From contig LGRX02033520.1 in the NCBI GenBank assembly GCA_001247695.2, positions 1-64,000 of the forward strand: a stretch of 64,000 nt of DNA, in the 5' to 3' direction. The position numbers and the translations under genes were made by a program. Shown one piece after another: positions 50,801 to 58,992 of the stretch. Each line of letters opens with the position of its first letter. The first letter of the stretch is position 1. The stretch comes from Cymbomonas tetramitiformis. Its lineage: Eukaryota; Chlorophyta; Pyramimonadophyceae; Pyramimonadales; Pyramimonadaceae. The notes beneath the pieces were generated by a model that worked only from the letters and a program-made list of their open reading frames with translations, searched no databases and was not told where the DNA came from.

Positions 50801-51750
50801 GATATTATCGTACGACCTCGAGTTATCATGAATGGTAGGTTTCGTGGAACGATTCTTGCATCAGTCGCAAGTTAATATTGCTGATCAGTCAGTACTGCGA
50901 CACATATGCCAGATTTGAAAACATGTGCATTACCATATACTTCATATGTTCCATGCAGCGGCATGCACTTCGCGTCTAACAATCAAGCCCTAGCATCAAT
51001 GCGTGAAGTGGCTCATCGTGTACCCAGTAGCACGTTCTGGCCACTACGTGTAGAACACACCAGTTGCATACCGTTCGCTAAGGTAGACAGCACGTCTAAT
51101 AATACAATTATCGCGATGGCATGACCATCTGCGAGAGGGTATGTCAGGGACGATCAAACAAGGTCAGTTTCACTAGTAAGCCATACAAAATGGACCATTA
51201 CCATTTCTGGCTTGTGCCAATAAGTTGTAAAAGGCTCAATTGTATACAGATCTAAAGCCCGCGATATCATGCACACATGCTTGTATGTATGCATGGGCGT
51301 ACGTGTGCATGCATGCGGCATGCCTGCATGTGTGCGTGTCGGCGTGTTTATGGATTGCCAATCGCACACCCACAGTATCGTATTCGATGAGCCAGCGAGG
51401 GACAGAAGGTAAAGCAACGAGTCTTCACCCACCGAAAGCACCATAGCAAGGCCACTGGAATATTCTGCAAGCTGGTGAAAGACATCGCTGTCGATGGAGC
51501 CGCTTCCGAAATATGTATATTCTGGTGCTCGGAGAACGACTGAGAATATTGCAAACAACAAAGTAACGAACGTCCACCAGAATGCAGCGACACAGCTGCA
51601 GCGAGCGTCAAGCAAAGTGGATTTGACGAGTTCGCCCTTGTCGCGAAGAGAAGGTTTAGGCAGCAGTTCATTCTCGAGTGGACTGCTGGCTCCGCTACTC
51701 AAAGCAGGTGCATCATCGCCACGAATAGTATCATCTTCGCATGATGCCAT
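18899..51750 (-). CDS. SK-like (calmodulin-gated type) potassium channel, about nine exons over 33 kb
   Basis: Exons supported on the minus strand are 51750-51429 (N-terminus, S1), 48238-48111 (S2-S3, CAMCPVPI), 40354-40045 (MYLRLYLFFRMM as a weakly charged S4, start of S5), 38112-37994 (end of S5, pore, TVGYGDM), 34503-34360 (S6, PVTSLGQF) and 28131-28021 (VSARIALKTAAIILIQRAWR, calmodulin-binding-like). Less certain is 25333-25261. The last exon is 19118-18899, a coiled coil ending at TAG. Phases match at every join from exon 1 to exon 6, and from 25261 to 19118. The join between 28021 and 25333 is unresolved. An in-frame TAA precedes the ATG. The closest family is the small-conductance Ca2+-activated K+ channels, which have a SIGYGD filter, a similar LRLYL S4 and a calmodulin-binding helix right after S6. 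The product is a plasma-membrane or internal-membrane channel of about 470 residues. Introns of 2-8 kb are filled with transposons. Confidence 0.8.
19537..19598 (+). repeat. 62-bp direct repeat flanking the fold-back element (left copy)
   Basis: ATCAAGTGTGCGGACGTGTA and the next 40 bp match 22088-22150 (ATCAAGTGTGCAGACGTGTA) in the same orientation with only a few differences. The pair brackets the fold-back element, but about 100 bp of non-matching sequence lies between this copy and the left arm. It could be an old duplicated target or part of a larger composite element. Confidence 0.7.
19705..22075. mobile_element. 2.4-kb fold-back element with near-kilobase inverted arms
   Basis: The left arm (19705 to about 20942) and right arm (about 21005-22075) are inverted copies. 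The outer ends share GCGAATCGCGGATTAAATCG and the inner ends share CGGCAACTTAAG around a loop of some 60 bp. Differences are few except for two arm-specific insertions: 20536-20786 on the left and about 80 bp near 21838-21925 on the right. Each arm, read inward, carries a possible exon ending GAGCTATAG/GTAAGT on the left (GTAATT on the right). A downstream open stretch reads RAFNTWHAQAR and then KIFAGIYREA. The element lies in a channel-gene intron. The coding-like part may be a captured gene fragment or a remnant of the element's own protein. I do not recognise it. Confidence 0.85.
20536..20786. mobile_element. 251-bp insertion in the left arm with a 7-bp target duplication
   Basis: GCACGTG occurs on both sides (20529-20535 and 20787-20793). 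The right arm has one uninterrupted GGCACGTGTCAAG at the matching place. This defines the insert and its target duplication directly. It starts TTAGGATTAGCCCAGG and ends TATATTCACTA, with no obvious terminal inverted repeat or open frame. Confidence 0.8.
22505..22742. repeat. Tandem GTGGAGGGAAGCCACAATATA repeats
   Basis: Eight or nine copies of a 21-24-bp unit with core GGGAAGCCACAATATAGTGG run from about 22560 to 22735. They follow palindromic relatives (CTCCACTATATTGTGGAG at 22537). GTCACAAGATAGTGAAGGG variants alternate with the main unit. The array reads open in several frames only because the unit length is mostly a multiple of three; I do not regard it as coding. Confidence 0.8.
22760..24370. 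other. Channel-gene intron sequence, no supported gene
   Basis: Several open frames of 60-95 codons on the plus strand (for example 23706-23930 and 23944-24231) have no recognisable domain and no convincing partner exons. A CAATGGTTAGG motif near 23203 recalls a tRNA-like D-arm but lacks a matching T-arm, so I do not call an RNA gene. Confidence 0.4.
24380..24535. repeat. GAGCGCGCC / GGCGCGCTC palindrome cluster
   Basis: At least six copies of TGAGCGCGCC or GGCGCGCTCATG occur in alternating orientation. The whole block is bounded by GTTACGTTATGAGCGCGC and GCGCGCTCATAACATAAC, giving an imperfect inverted repeat of about 150 bp in AT-rich surroundings. It could be a small hairpin-forming MITE. 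Confidence 0.65.
24540..24640 (+). repeat. Dispersed repeat with TATATCACTCTAAAAACACC
   Basis: The block starts TATATCACTCTAAAAACACC and continues through AATACAAATGTATT to AGAGGCATCCAGGATC. The first half is found inverted inside the right arm of the fold-back element (21850-21905). A short piece recurs at 24800-24835. A longer relative with CAGAGGCATCCAGGATC lies at 55195-55300. Confidence 0.75.
26700..26885. repeat. Paired GGTAATTACTGGTAATTACC palindromes
   Basis: Two palindrome-containing blocks, 26725-26775 and 26825-26880, each run from GGTAATT to TTACCAGTAATTACCAC with a spacer of TGGGCAATACCC or TGTAATGCCC. They are direct duplicates about 100 bp apart. Confidence 0.65.
28848..29468 (-). 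CDS. Possible transposon-derived protein, 3' part
   Basis: An open frame of 206 codons starts near an acceptor-like CAAATAG at 29470 and ends at a TAG. It is polar and looks like a real protein: DWLYLFQLCALKIQNEAVVE, then FIEYNGCAPSECDFFF. The layout faintly recalls repetitive, transposon-derived proteins in other genomes, but I cannot name the family. It lies in the channel intron between S6 and the calmodulin-binding-like exon, on the same strand. S6 and that exon align directly to each other, so this frame is not part of the channel. It may belong with the frame at 31.1-31.47 kb, from which it is separated by two insertions. Confidence 0.45.
   Translation of the reverse strand: MDGKVHELCLSPCQLSAHDKEHLNKIYDWATLVGKIELPAFASELWEQHKLVKVRLMAARMSEGYTAKWKADASGTVLMEDLFTDERLYEDVQDWLYLFQLCALKIQNEAVVEGMGSTIDRHATSVRGLPQDKYVINESFIEYNGCAPSECDFFFTAALGLYFKGKTWKSHHTYVRNRGKYQGVSSVVSRLHQRTSKLTFMIDDAW
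29526..29831. mobile_element. 306-bp MITE with CCTGAGCAAGAATTT terminal inverted repeats
   Basis: It begins CCTGAGCAAGAATTT and ends AAATTCTTGCTCAGG, a perfect 15-bp inverted repeat. The interior is full of GCGAAATTTCGCGAA-type palindromes. No open frame of note is present. Clear target-site duplication is not visible, so superfamily assignment is open. Confidence 0.75.
30000..31095. mobile_element. 1.1-kb element with 75-bp direct terminal repeats
   Basis: A block running from ATTCCGAAACCCTCTATCTC through GGGTTTATTCACTTA and TGCCCAA to TAGCA occurs at 30000-30075 and again at about 31022-31095 in the same orientation, with minor differences. Between them is 950 bp of higher-GC DNA. It has short open frames on both strands (plus from ATG 30488 and ATG 30649; minus 31025-30729) that I cannot place. 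Size and structure suggest a miniature LTR-type (TRIM-like) element, although the right repeat lacks a clean TG start. Confidence 0.55.
31100..31465 (-). pseudogene. Possible transposon-derived protein, 5' part, broken by insertions
   Basis: A minus-strand frame reads EEAKNFLKELQKMVIVVRVL, LRHVKIMPLFQQTV, EELHNNTLAEENFPLLFKHQ and MHLGVNLTVASAHHGN before a stop at the edge of the direct-repeat element. Composition is protein-like. Upstream it runs into a simple pyrimidine-rich repeat with no clear start. I infer one gene with the 28.85-29.47 kb frame that was split by the element at 30.0-31.1 kb. The family is not recognised. Confidence 0.4.
31455..31915. repeat. Tandem repeats of GCGGGCCTTCGGCCCGC hairpins in a pyrimidine tract
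   Basis: About nine units of 45-60 bp combine a hairpin (GCGGGCCTTCGGCCCGC and variants) with a tract such as TTTTCTCCCCTCCCC and a CCCGGCT end. Translation of the minus strand gives long Gly-Arg-Glu-Lys frames that I regard as artefacts of the repeat. Confidence 0.85.
33400..34090. repeat. G/C-homopolymer-rich repeats and 45-bp tandem units
   Basis: Three to four copies of a 43-50-bp unit (GCGCGGATACCACCATCACG, then GGGTGGGAGTGCC) run from 33606 to 33750. Flanking segments at 33410-33600 and 33960-34090 are built from CCGGGGGTAACCCCCC-type motifs, including GCCCCTAGGGGGG at 33421 and its inverse CCCCCCTAGGGGC at 34075. These two inverted GCTGCCCAAACTTTGCCCC-like ends may bound one element of about 690 bp. 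Confidence 0.6.
35446..36487. mobile_element. 1.04-kb TIR element of the CAGTAA/TA family
   Basis: The left end CAGTAAGTCGCGGTCTATAA and right end TTATAGACCGCGACTTACTG are inverted over 25 bp with one mismatch (AAGAAAC against AAGAAGC). TA lies on both sides. Inside are many AAGAAACCACCCGCTAG or AAGAAATCG...CGCTA subterminal repeats. No transposase frame is present, so the element is non-autonomous. Ends and TA target fit the Tc1/mariner/pogo group. Confidence 0.85.
36490..37545. repeat. Three GGTCCTTGTGAC...GGACC hairpins
   Basis: Short palindromes based on GGTCCTTGTGAC and its complement lie at 36500-36545, 37316-37335 and 37514-37533. The spacing suggests the end of one hairpin-bearing repeat family inserted more than once. 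The DNA between is AT-rich and has no supported gene. Confidence 0.5.
38390..38592 (+). repeat. Dispersed repeat unit, copy 2
   Basis: The sequence from GGCTGACAAAAGCCAGCCCA through GTGGATGTGAGAAGCAAATC to GGTTACGAAGTAAGCG closely matches 60690-60870. The CATCC(A/C)...GTGGATG part also matches 15.3-15.5 kb. The length of about 200 bp is constant in the two best copies. Confidence 0.8.
38865..39395. mobile_element. 530-bp inverted-repeat element
   Basis: The left arm starts near CACACGTTATGAGCCACACG and contains GGAGGCACCCGGGAAGC, CGTCCGGGCACACC and GCATCCTCGTGTTGCCCATT. The right arm has the complement of each in reverse order, ending GTGTGTGGCTCATAACGTGTG. The loop is about 50 bp near 39110-39160. 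Arms differ by roughly one base in ten. It lies next to dispersed repeat copy 2, inside a channel-gene intron. Confidence 0.8.
41204..41436. mobile_element. 233-bp MITE of the CAGTAA/TA family
   Basis: It begins CAGTAAAGACCCACATGTAAG and ends TTCTTATAGGTGGGTATTCACTG, flanked by TA on each side. AAGAAACCAGCCGCTAG occurs twice inside, as in the 1-kb relatives at 35.4 and 44.9 kb. The terminal repeats are less perfect than in those, so this copy looks older. Confidence 0.8.
42891..44792 (-). pseudogene. C-terminal zinc motif and restriction-like endonuclease region of the non-LTR element
   Basis: This frame begins downstream of the TIR insertion. It has CPDCGG...HLLAC, a motif typical just after the reverse transcriptase of elements with a C-terminal endonuclease. 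Next come CPDVTVLD, VLFDMATARP and a later Lys/Tyr pair, consistent with a PD-(D/E)XK-like nuclease, although I cannot fix every catalytic residue. A long low-complexity Glu/Asp and Gly-rich tail follows. The segment between 44792 and 44908 is in another frame, so at least one frameshift is present. Confidence 0.65.
44911..46025. mobile_element. 1.1-kb TIR element of the CAGTAA/TA family, inserted in the retrotransposon
   Basis: The ends CAGTAAAGACCGGTATATAA and TTATATACCGGTCTTTACTG are perfectly inverted over about 25 bp, and TA flanks both sides. Subterminal AAGAAGCCAGCCGCTGG repeats are frequent at both ends and scattered within. No transposase is encoded. The single sizeable open frame is described separately. 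Perfect ends and its position inside another element mark it as a recent insertion. Confidence 0.9.
45301..45660 (-). CDS. Small SHOCT-like protein encoded inside the TIR element
   Basis: An ATG at 45660 opens 119 codons to a stop at 45301. The N-terminal part, QQLKQLLDRGEISSSDFKAE followed by KSKLL, fits the SHOCT pattern of a short helix-turn-helix with a central Gly and a downstream Lys. The rest is mostly helical and acidic. Conserved-looking composition in an otherwise repeat-built element suggests captured or element-borne coding sequence. The related elements at 35.4 and 41.2 kb lack it. Expression is unknown, and it could still be a chance frame. Confidence 0.45.
   Translation of the reverse strand: MDPAVKASLQQLKQLLDRGEISSSDFKAEKSKLLSLAGGFVYALTNAIQSELKELAEFLALEILDTSEYVAQKRNVLDGTVSKTQDIPALTSDAQQSEITFEVETHKTAHNRYHAMMHT
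46028..47917 (-). pseudogene. Reverse transcriptase ORF of the non-LTR element (interrupted)
   Basis: The frame is open for over 600 codons. Reverse-transcriptase motifs appear in order: VRPIACGEVLRKLVAKV, KADARNAFNAV (block A, catalytic Asp), GTQQGDPLGPLYLA (block B), FAYLDDAFFLG (block C, the DD pair) and LDIQPVKSAAF (block D). The first 17 codons come from a (CA)n/(TG)n microsatellite and are probably not original; the true start is unclear. The frame runs into the inserted TIR element at 46025, so the C-terminal domains are separated and the copy is probably inactive. The protein copies element RNA into DNA at the target site. Confidence 0.85.
47860..47915. repeat. TG/CG microsatellite
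   Basis: An alternating TGTGTGTGTGCGTGCGTGCG tract with variants sits at the 5' edge of the retrotransposon. Similar CA/TG tracts are scattered nearby (42385, 48780, 49110, 38240). Confidence 0.8.
50234..51124 (+). CDS. Weak two-exon model, hydrophobic protein, 5' end unknown
   Basis: Exon 50234-50467 starts after CACACCAG and ends at a strong donor (CTG/GTAAGT). It joins in phase to 50959-51124, which starts after TCCATGCAG and ends at TGA. The first exon has two hydrophobic stretches (IIAIPVAIFIHVYYL and IVDACIYCLAMSAVYCIVV) and the second is polar. No family is recognised. It would be nested, opposite in strand, in the first intron of the channel gene. The start may be the ATG at 50244 or an upstream exon. 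Confidence 0.3.
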
Positions 51751-54442
51751 ACGGATACTTGTTTAGACTTTAGGTAGCAGTGAACCTGTATACTTGCATG
51801 GCAGTAATATGCGATGGCAACAATCGTCTTCTTGCGAGAGACTAGCGTTTGTGTTTGGCACGATGCCAAGTATATCCTTGATTCATGCGCACAACTTATA
51901 TAACCGTACATACACGCTTTCTGACACGCGTACATGGTTTTACTGAGGGCGGGGGCGAAATTAGCTTATGACAACAATGGCTTGGCCAAATAAAAAATCG
52001 TATGTCGCCGCCGCGGTGGGGGGTCTTATTCTCGGCCCGGTGGTCTCGACGAAATCGCTTCGGCGTCATTTAAACTCCGATCACAGTTTGCACTCAAACA
52101 AATTCTTACATACGTTCAAAAACTACGTGGCATATATACCGGCCAATTAGAATAACCCGTTCGATTAAATAAGACTAATCTTGTGGCGAATGCCGGAAGG
52201 CGTGCCTGCTGCCATGGCCATGCTACAAGATATATGCGATTTACACGTCTGACAAAGGGACCTGGTAATAAATAACACCGTCTGGTGTTCGAATCTTAAA
52301 ACGGCAGAACGCACTACTGCGGTTTCCGTTCCGCTGAACAATTTGCCTTGAAGATGCGATAGTTTGGCATGAATTTATGAAATTCGTGCAAACCTTGTTC
52401 CCACTCTTGCAAACCTTTCATATCGGCAGAAAGGTTTGCACGAACATATCATATCGGCAGCTGTAGTCGGCTGTCACCCGATCTCCAAATGCTTGGTTAC
52501 TTAATTACGACGTCGTCGCTATCGCCATCAAAGTGGTTGATTCCCGTACAATGTCATACGCGTGCGACCCTATTGCAACGTATGGTTTGCGCCCCATACC
52601 ATCTCATGTAGCAACGAGCGACTGGCGCAAGTCCTGTAGTGAAGTGCGATGTCAATGACGAATATATACAATACATTATATATATATCCTGCATATCGTC
52701 GTATATTTGCAGCAGATGCTCTTGGCTGAGGACAAACGTGCGACAATCTTGGTGTTAACCTGACAAACCTTTCTTCTTACTTTCTGCACAGGCTGCACAC
52801 AAGCACATCGGAATTTTTTGCGCGCGTGTAAAGCTCAGGTACAGTTGCTATCAATAAGCTCTCCACGAAGCTCGACGGACACTGACTCTGGTTTAAGTCA
52901 CGACTCTGCTTAGCAGGACAAAATACAGCGCCACTCTGCACCATCACCGCAGGATCGCATCCGCATAATATAGGCTGCACTGCATTACCGTACGGCTCGT
53001 AAGTATAATTCATGCGCGCGAAATGTACGGCATGACACTAGCATGGACGGCACATGGCTCACTGCGGTTCATTGTTTTCTAAAGTTTGCTATGCCTCCTA
53101 TCGTGTTGTGTATGGCACGCTCTATAAGCGATGTCGTTGTCTTACCACGCGAGAATGTAGCTGTGCACGTAACCATGATGCGTACTCGTCGTCTCCGCCG
53201 TTGCTTGCATTCTCCTTGATGTTGATATCACAAGACGACGCAGATCCTCTGAATCGTTCGTCGGTTAGACTCGTCGCAGGTGCGTATGCGCGCGTTTGTA
53301 TGATGCATGCAATAGCAACGGAACTTTATGTGTGACAACACGTTTACCGTGGATGACGACATTGTTGAATTGAATACTCTATTTTCACTGGTGAATTTAT
53401 TCGTGCTAACTCTGATATGCATGTCTTCGATTCGTGTAGAATATCCGGGGTTCACAGCCGGCATAGCATACCAAACGCGAAACGCGAGGTTAGAATGTGT
53501 TCGATAGATGTACTTTCTAGATACAAACGGTTTAAAGTTGTCAAGTATGGTTAAACTGTATGGGTGGGTTGTGGAGTGTATTGAGCATAACTTCTTCAGT
53601 TCGTAAACGCCTTTGGGCTGAATGCGTTTAGAATGATCGCGCGGATCCGATAGTCCATTGAAAGTATTTTGCATTTATACCAAGCACTTTTTGACCTCGC
53701 GTTTCTTGTACCTTGATATGCCAACCATTTCATGTACATTATGTCAAATACACATCGGAACTAATATAGTGAATAAACGTTTCTACGCAATTTGGAATGC
53801 GCCGAGTTGTCAGCACCACGTTAATGTGTACAAACCCAATATCGGAGCCTGAACACTCAAGAGTCAAGCAGATTCTTTCTGACATTAAGCTTAGTCCTGT
53901 GTGCTCCGATTCTTGTTCACACTAACAATATATAGTGGAGTGTTTGTACCCACACACACACATGTGCATATGTGCTCATATAGCATTGCGTTGCCTGAAC
54001 GAGGCGTTGTAGAATTGTAGTAATACATGCATGTCGATGCATACATGCATTCATGAATGTATGCACGAGTCGGGATATAAACCATGGACATGTGTCATTA
54101 CACTTGTCATATATTGTTATCATTAAAAATGCCAGTGAATAATGCATCTAAACATTGTAGCATATGCATATGTGGGGTACATGCATATCAATAAGTAAGA
54201 TGTTCATGCCATTATGACAGCTTACTCGACATAGCATTAATGGTTGATAATGCTCTCATTCATAAATAATAGTGGCACTATTCATTGCCTTTCGACTATT
54301 CATTACAGTTGAGATTACAATACGCACAGCTGCGACTATTTACCACTTCGGCGCATGGAATCAAGCACCAACATATAACCTGCAAGCCATGATGTTGTTG
54401 CACATTACCAACATACTGATGACACCGACGTTACAATGCCAG
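51751..54442. other. Region upstream of the channel gene, no strong gene
   Basis: Minus-strand frames at 53674-53228 (148 codons) and 53013-52777 (78 codons) and a plus frame at 51968-52150 are open, but I cannot connect them to splice partners or families. TTTGCACGAA/AAAGGTTTGCACG motifs near 52385-52445 resemble part of the 113-bp repeat at 57.2 kb. The immediate upstream flank of the channel ATG (51751-51960) is where its promoter should lie. Confidence 0.35.
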
Positions 54443-56009
54443 CTGCGCTGGCTTATTTGCCCATCGCGATTCAAGCTCAAATAGTGTTATGGTCCGCATG
54501 GAGTCTCGCAACACAACAATATGTGATAACCGAAGCCATGCCTTGCATCTTGATTTTACGCATATTCGAAGAGTTACATGTGGTCCTAATATCGTTGGAT
54601 TACAGTGATCGGGGGTATTGGCCTGGTACAAATGGGGCTACTGATCAAAATTCATCAAACACTACCTGTCTCGAACCGCATGTAGATGACATAAACACAT
54701 TCCCAAATTTCAGATTTGACAGTGATGCACTTCACCTGCAGTACTATTTATCTCATTGAAAATGAAATAGGACATATTGATCGAACGAGCGCGCATCTGT
54801 AGACACCTTGCTGGAAATACAGAGACTGACCACTACTTGTAATCCTATTATACATTCAATAAGAAAAAACTATTTGATTTAGTTTGCCCATAGCGCCAAA
54901 CACCGAATATCATATTCTGTGTGAAGGCAAATGATTTTAGTTGAAGGTTGCGTGCAGGCATATGAGTTCAACGTATCAGTCTGCGAACAAGCAAACGACT
55001 TTTATAGCAGTCTGCACATACACAGCTATCCGGATCTAATATCAGTATGTGCATAGACTACTATTGAAATCATTTGGCTACGCACTCACTATTGAATGCC
55101 AAATCCATATGCGCAGAACACATCATTTGTTGTTCAAAATAACCCTCCAAAATGCACTGAAGGTGCATGCTGTCATCATGTACACGTGCATTATATCCCT
55201 CTGAAAACACCATCACGTCACATACAAATGTATTCACACGACACCGTATATCAGAGGCATCCAGGATCTTCACCCAGACCGTGATCACCCAGACGTGCAT
55301 AACTACATGCAACTTGACAGTTGCAGCATGTCCTTGCTGTACGACCACTTGCCTGGCTAACACCGTCACGTGTTTTACGCACACAACATACACCCTTACA
55401 ATTCATACCGACACATTTCATGAACAGTGATCGTCCCTTCAGCAACAATATACAATATACAATATACCTTTTTCGAGTCGTGATATATGCATCCACGTGT
55501 TACTCATGCAACTAAGCTTTGTCCGCAGGGATCCGAGTAATATTAGCAACATGCTTTTGGTCCATATCAGCATTGGCTTCATTGTAGTGCTCTGAATGAT
55601 GTCCACCCAATCTCTCTGCTCTTCGCCGCCGATCTATGCAGATCTTGCGGCCGATACCAAAGCAGTTGTACGCCACCTCGTGCACTCTTTCATTCCTGTA
55701 CAGAAGGAATGGTTCCATATCCATCCCAAATTTGGGGTCGTTGATAGCATTCGAGTTGATGGACTTTATACAATCATAAACAAATTATATCACTATGGCG
55801 CCCACGCTACGAGACAACAACATGACCTAGTCGCGTTGAATGCCTTTGCAACCATCGGCATAGTGGCCGCGGTTGGCTTATCATATATCACCGGGCATCA
55901 TCTAGTGCCGTGGCCTAATAAACACCCCCGACGCATGATGTACAAATTCAAGAACACGCCAATACTGAGCGAAAACGAAAGTGACAGTTTTATCAACTTG
56001 CCTGAATAG
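54443..56009 (+). CDS. Weak model for a membrane protein, two 3' exons
   Basis: Exon 54443-54625 (after AATGCCAG, ending CCTG/GTACAA) joins in phase 1 to 55642-56009. The second exon follows an excellent pyrimidine tract ending TATGCAG and stops at TAG. The first exon carries hydrophobic helices (AYLPIAIQAQIVLWSAWSLA, CILILRIF). The second has one more (NAFATIGIVAAVGLSYITG) and a basic WPNKHPRRMMYKF segment. Family and 5' exons are unknown. The second exon is the better supported part. Confidence 0.35.
54885..55090. repeat. Divergent relative of the 2.64-kb GCGTAGGCAA cluster
   Basis: CACCGAATATCATATTC and GAAGGCAAATGATTTTAG recall GCACCGAATATCGC and GTAGGCAAATGATTATAAT at 2.68-2.80 kb. TTTGGCTACGCAC at 55076 matches the same core. 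Decay is stronger than in the left copy. Confidence 0.5.
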
Positions 56010-57190
56010 GGGGTACGTGAACGTACAGGTGGGGAAAAATTAATCTCAAATCAGCATACAAAATGTGATGCGGGCAAAGGATAGGTTCTATTCTGCAATT
56101 AAGAATGTTGACAAAATTTTAAAAAGTTTAGAAGGAGTGTCATGCATTATGCAAAGCGAGCGTCATGCATTATTGGTAATTACAAATCGATCAGACCCAA
56201 ACACCTCAATCGTAGATTGACCGGTATTAACATATCGCCTCACCCCCAAAAATGATAAGCGACCGAATCCCCTGCGGGGCTCGGCCAGCCCACTTGTCCC
56301 CCCTTTCAAAGAATAAAACATTAAAAATTGTAAGCGGTCGATTCCCCTGCGAGGCACGACCAGCCCAGAAGGGGGGGGCGAACCCCCCCCCCCTCTTTCC
56401 TGCGGGGCTCGCCCATGGGCAAGCCCATACCGCAGCCGACGTTCATAACAGTGTCATCAACTTTTATTCTTGGAGCTTTGCGGACTGCGTCTCATGTTAA
56501 TTGTCATGTCACCAGCCCATACAGTACAGCCGACTGATAAATAATTTCTATAAATAAATCTACATGTTAACTTTTTTTATATCAGGCAAACACACCATTC
56601 TTGGATCCTAGCCAATAAAAATAGGGGGTCATGTTGCGATTTTCGACGCTATAAATTCATAAAGATGGCATGTTCATAATAGAATTTTAATTATTTTAAA
56701 TATGAAAATTGTCACCCTACTACCTGACACAGTGATCTCACGAATTAAATAATATTGATCACAATTTACAACATCGATTCCATATTCATGCGTGAGCGTG
56801 TAAACTAAAGCGCAAGCGTGACAGTCGAAAAGCGTGACAGAAATCAGTGTTCGTTTTGGAATACCTGGTCTTAGGTCTAAACGAAATGGTCTCTAAATAA
56901 AAAGAGCGTGAGCGCGAAAAGCGTGACAGTCGAACTGCGTCTCATGCCATGTCATGTCATACGTCTAACGTCTTATGTGTTAATGTCCAGTCGACCACAT
57001 CCACATCCAAATATTTATACCGTCAATAAAAGTCTTCATTTTATTTTAAAATATAAATAAGTCATATTTAAAATAATACTACAGTGCTAAGTTATATTTA
57101 TACTCAACAGTCGTGACACTGTGCAATTCCAATAAAAGTGTTAAGCTTTGCACAAATCTAATACCTATTAATGAAAATATGAAATTCAAT
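56010..57190. repeat. AT-rich repeats sharing motifs with the left end
   Basis: A duplicated unit (GATTCCCCTGCGAGGC, then ACCAGCCCA) occupies 56255-56400. From 56.8 to 56.95 kb the GCGTGACAG/AAGCGTGACA motif of the left-end array recurs several times. No gene is supported here. Confidence 0.55.
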
Positions 57191-57585
57191 CCGCAGTGTA
57201 AAGTTTGCACGAATTTCGGTTTGCAGCGCTCCCTTCACAAACCTAATCGCAACCGAAAACTCGTTTCGCAGTTTTCATCTCAACCGCTAAAAGGCTTCAC
57301 AAATTTATAGATCCAGTTTGCACGAATTTTGGTTTGCAGCGCTCCCTTCACGAACATAATCGCGACCGAAAACTCGTTTCGCAGTTTTCATCTCAACCGC
57401 TAAAAGGCTTCACAAATTTATAGATCCAGTTTGCACGAATTTTGGTTTGCAGCGCTCCCTTCACGAACATAATCGCGACCGAAAACTCGTTTCGCAGTTT
57501 TCATCTCAACCGCTAAAGGGCTTCACAAATTTATAGATCCAGTTTGCACGAATTTTGGTTTGCAGTGTTAAGGATTTTGCACGAA
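57190..57585. repeat. 113-bp tandem repeat
   Basis: Units start at ATCCAGTTTGCACGAATTTT near 57311, 57424 and 57537, an exact 113-bp period, with an earlier diverged copy from about 57198. Each contains GGTTTGCAGCGCTCCCTTCA and CTCGTTTCGCAGTTTTCATC. The last two full copies are nearly identical. The block is followed at 57628 by GGGGACAATCTAAAGATTTT, the core of the left-end satellite. Confidence 0.9.
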
Positions 57586-57669
57586 CAGTGTTAAGCTTTG
57601 CACGAATCCGACTGTTTTGACATTTGTTGGAAAGAGGGGACAATCTAAAGATTTTCCCCCAATATTCCA

Positions 57670-58992
57670 TTCACGAGTCTGTTGGGAGGCAACTTATAGC
57701 ACCAGGCGCCATTCCATATCCTCTATCTGCTGCGCGGTGTCTGTGACATGGATGTGGAAGTTTGAGCATTCGTTATAAGCATTATTATCATCATTTATGC
57801 AGTGCAAGTTGCCGACGTGGAGTAACATTGAACAATGAAAGATCAACGAGCAACTGAAATGACATAGGTTGCAACTGGTGATGCTGTAAAATATTGTATG
57901 ACTATATCTGATAGCCGTTGTGCAGATGCATCCTTGTGCGTGCACTGAAGTCATGGCTCCCTCTTTTCTAAATGTATGAGGAGCGGATACATACATGTAA
58001 ACATGACTCTAATTGTGATGGAAAATAATTCATCGAGAAGTTCCTCAGTGCCCGACTTCATGCTTTACTGTTAACAGACATTTACAATAACATTATCGAA
58101 GCTTCAAAAGCAGAGTACCACGTAGCCAAGAAAGTCAATTATAGCATTAACTCTGGCTTACCGCTACCACACATCGTGCGATTTGTACCAAGCATAAGAG
58201 GCATCCGATTGACAGTGTGAAACACACATACTGCTGTAGGTATGGGCGAAGGTTGCTGCATAGTCAGATTATAGTTGCATGGACCACGTGAATCCGGCCG
58301 TGGTACTGCCAGCAGCCCTGTACCTTAGGCCTGTCGTGCTACATGCAGCCCTGGCTGGCAGTGCCACACATAACTGCCAGGCTGCATGCATTATTTCCCC
58401 CCGACAGGAATATGGATATCTTCAGTGCAAGTGTATTTCATGAATTTATGTGAGAATGTGTACGTTTCACAAAATCAGATACAGACACTCTGCAATACAC
58501 ATTCAGACGACAAAAAATTAATATGCTGAATACGTACTCGAGCGACGTTATGTCTAACCAAACAGGGTTCGGGGCTGACAGTTTACTCTACGGGCGCTTC
58601 ATGTCGCGCAGGATTCCAGCTTGCCTGGCCATACACATGCGAGAGTCCAGGTGGTGCAACCGCTAAGCCCGCAGGGAATAAGGCCTGAGGGAAGGACGCG
58701 GGCATTCACAATCTTGCCAGGTGCTGCACAAGTTGTGCGTGTGGGCTGCAGCCATCCCATAATGTTGTGTAGCGATGAAATAAACATTTCAGGTGGCTGG
58801 AGCTGTGGCTGAGATTAATATATCGGGATGTGTGGGACTAGGTGTCTCGCGGTCTATGATTCCGGTTATCTGTAGCCTGCATATGCGACATGCCGATGTA
58901 GATTTCCACTTTATTATCAACCTCAAACACAAACGGATAACCGATGCAATCGGGCACAGTTTTGAAGACGTCGCATAGGTGGCAGGCTCGGG
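57670..58992. other. 3' flank of the myosin gene
   Basis: A plus-strand frame at 58792-58978 follows an acceptor-like AACATTTCAG, but it has no recognisable family or upstream exon. I otherwise see nothing but AT-rich intergenic sequence. Confidence 0.35.
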
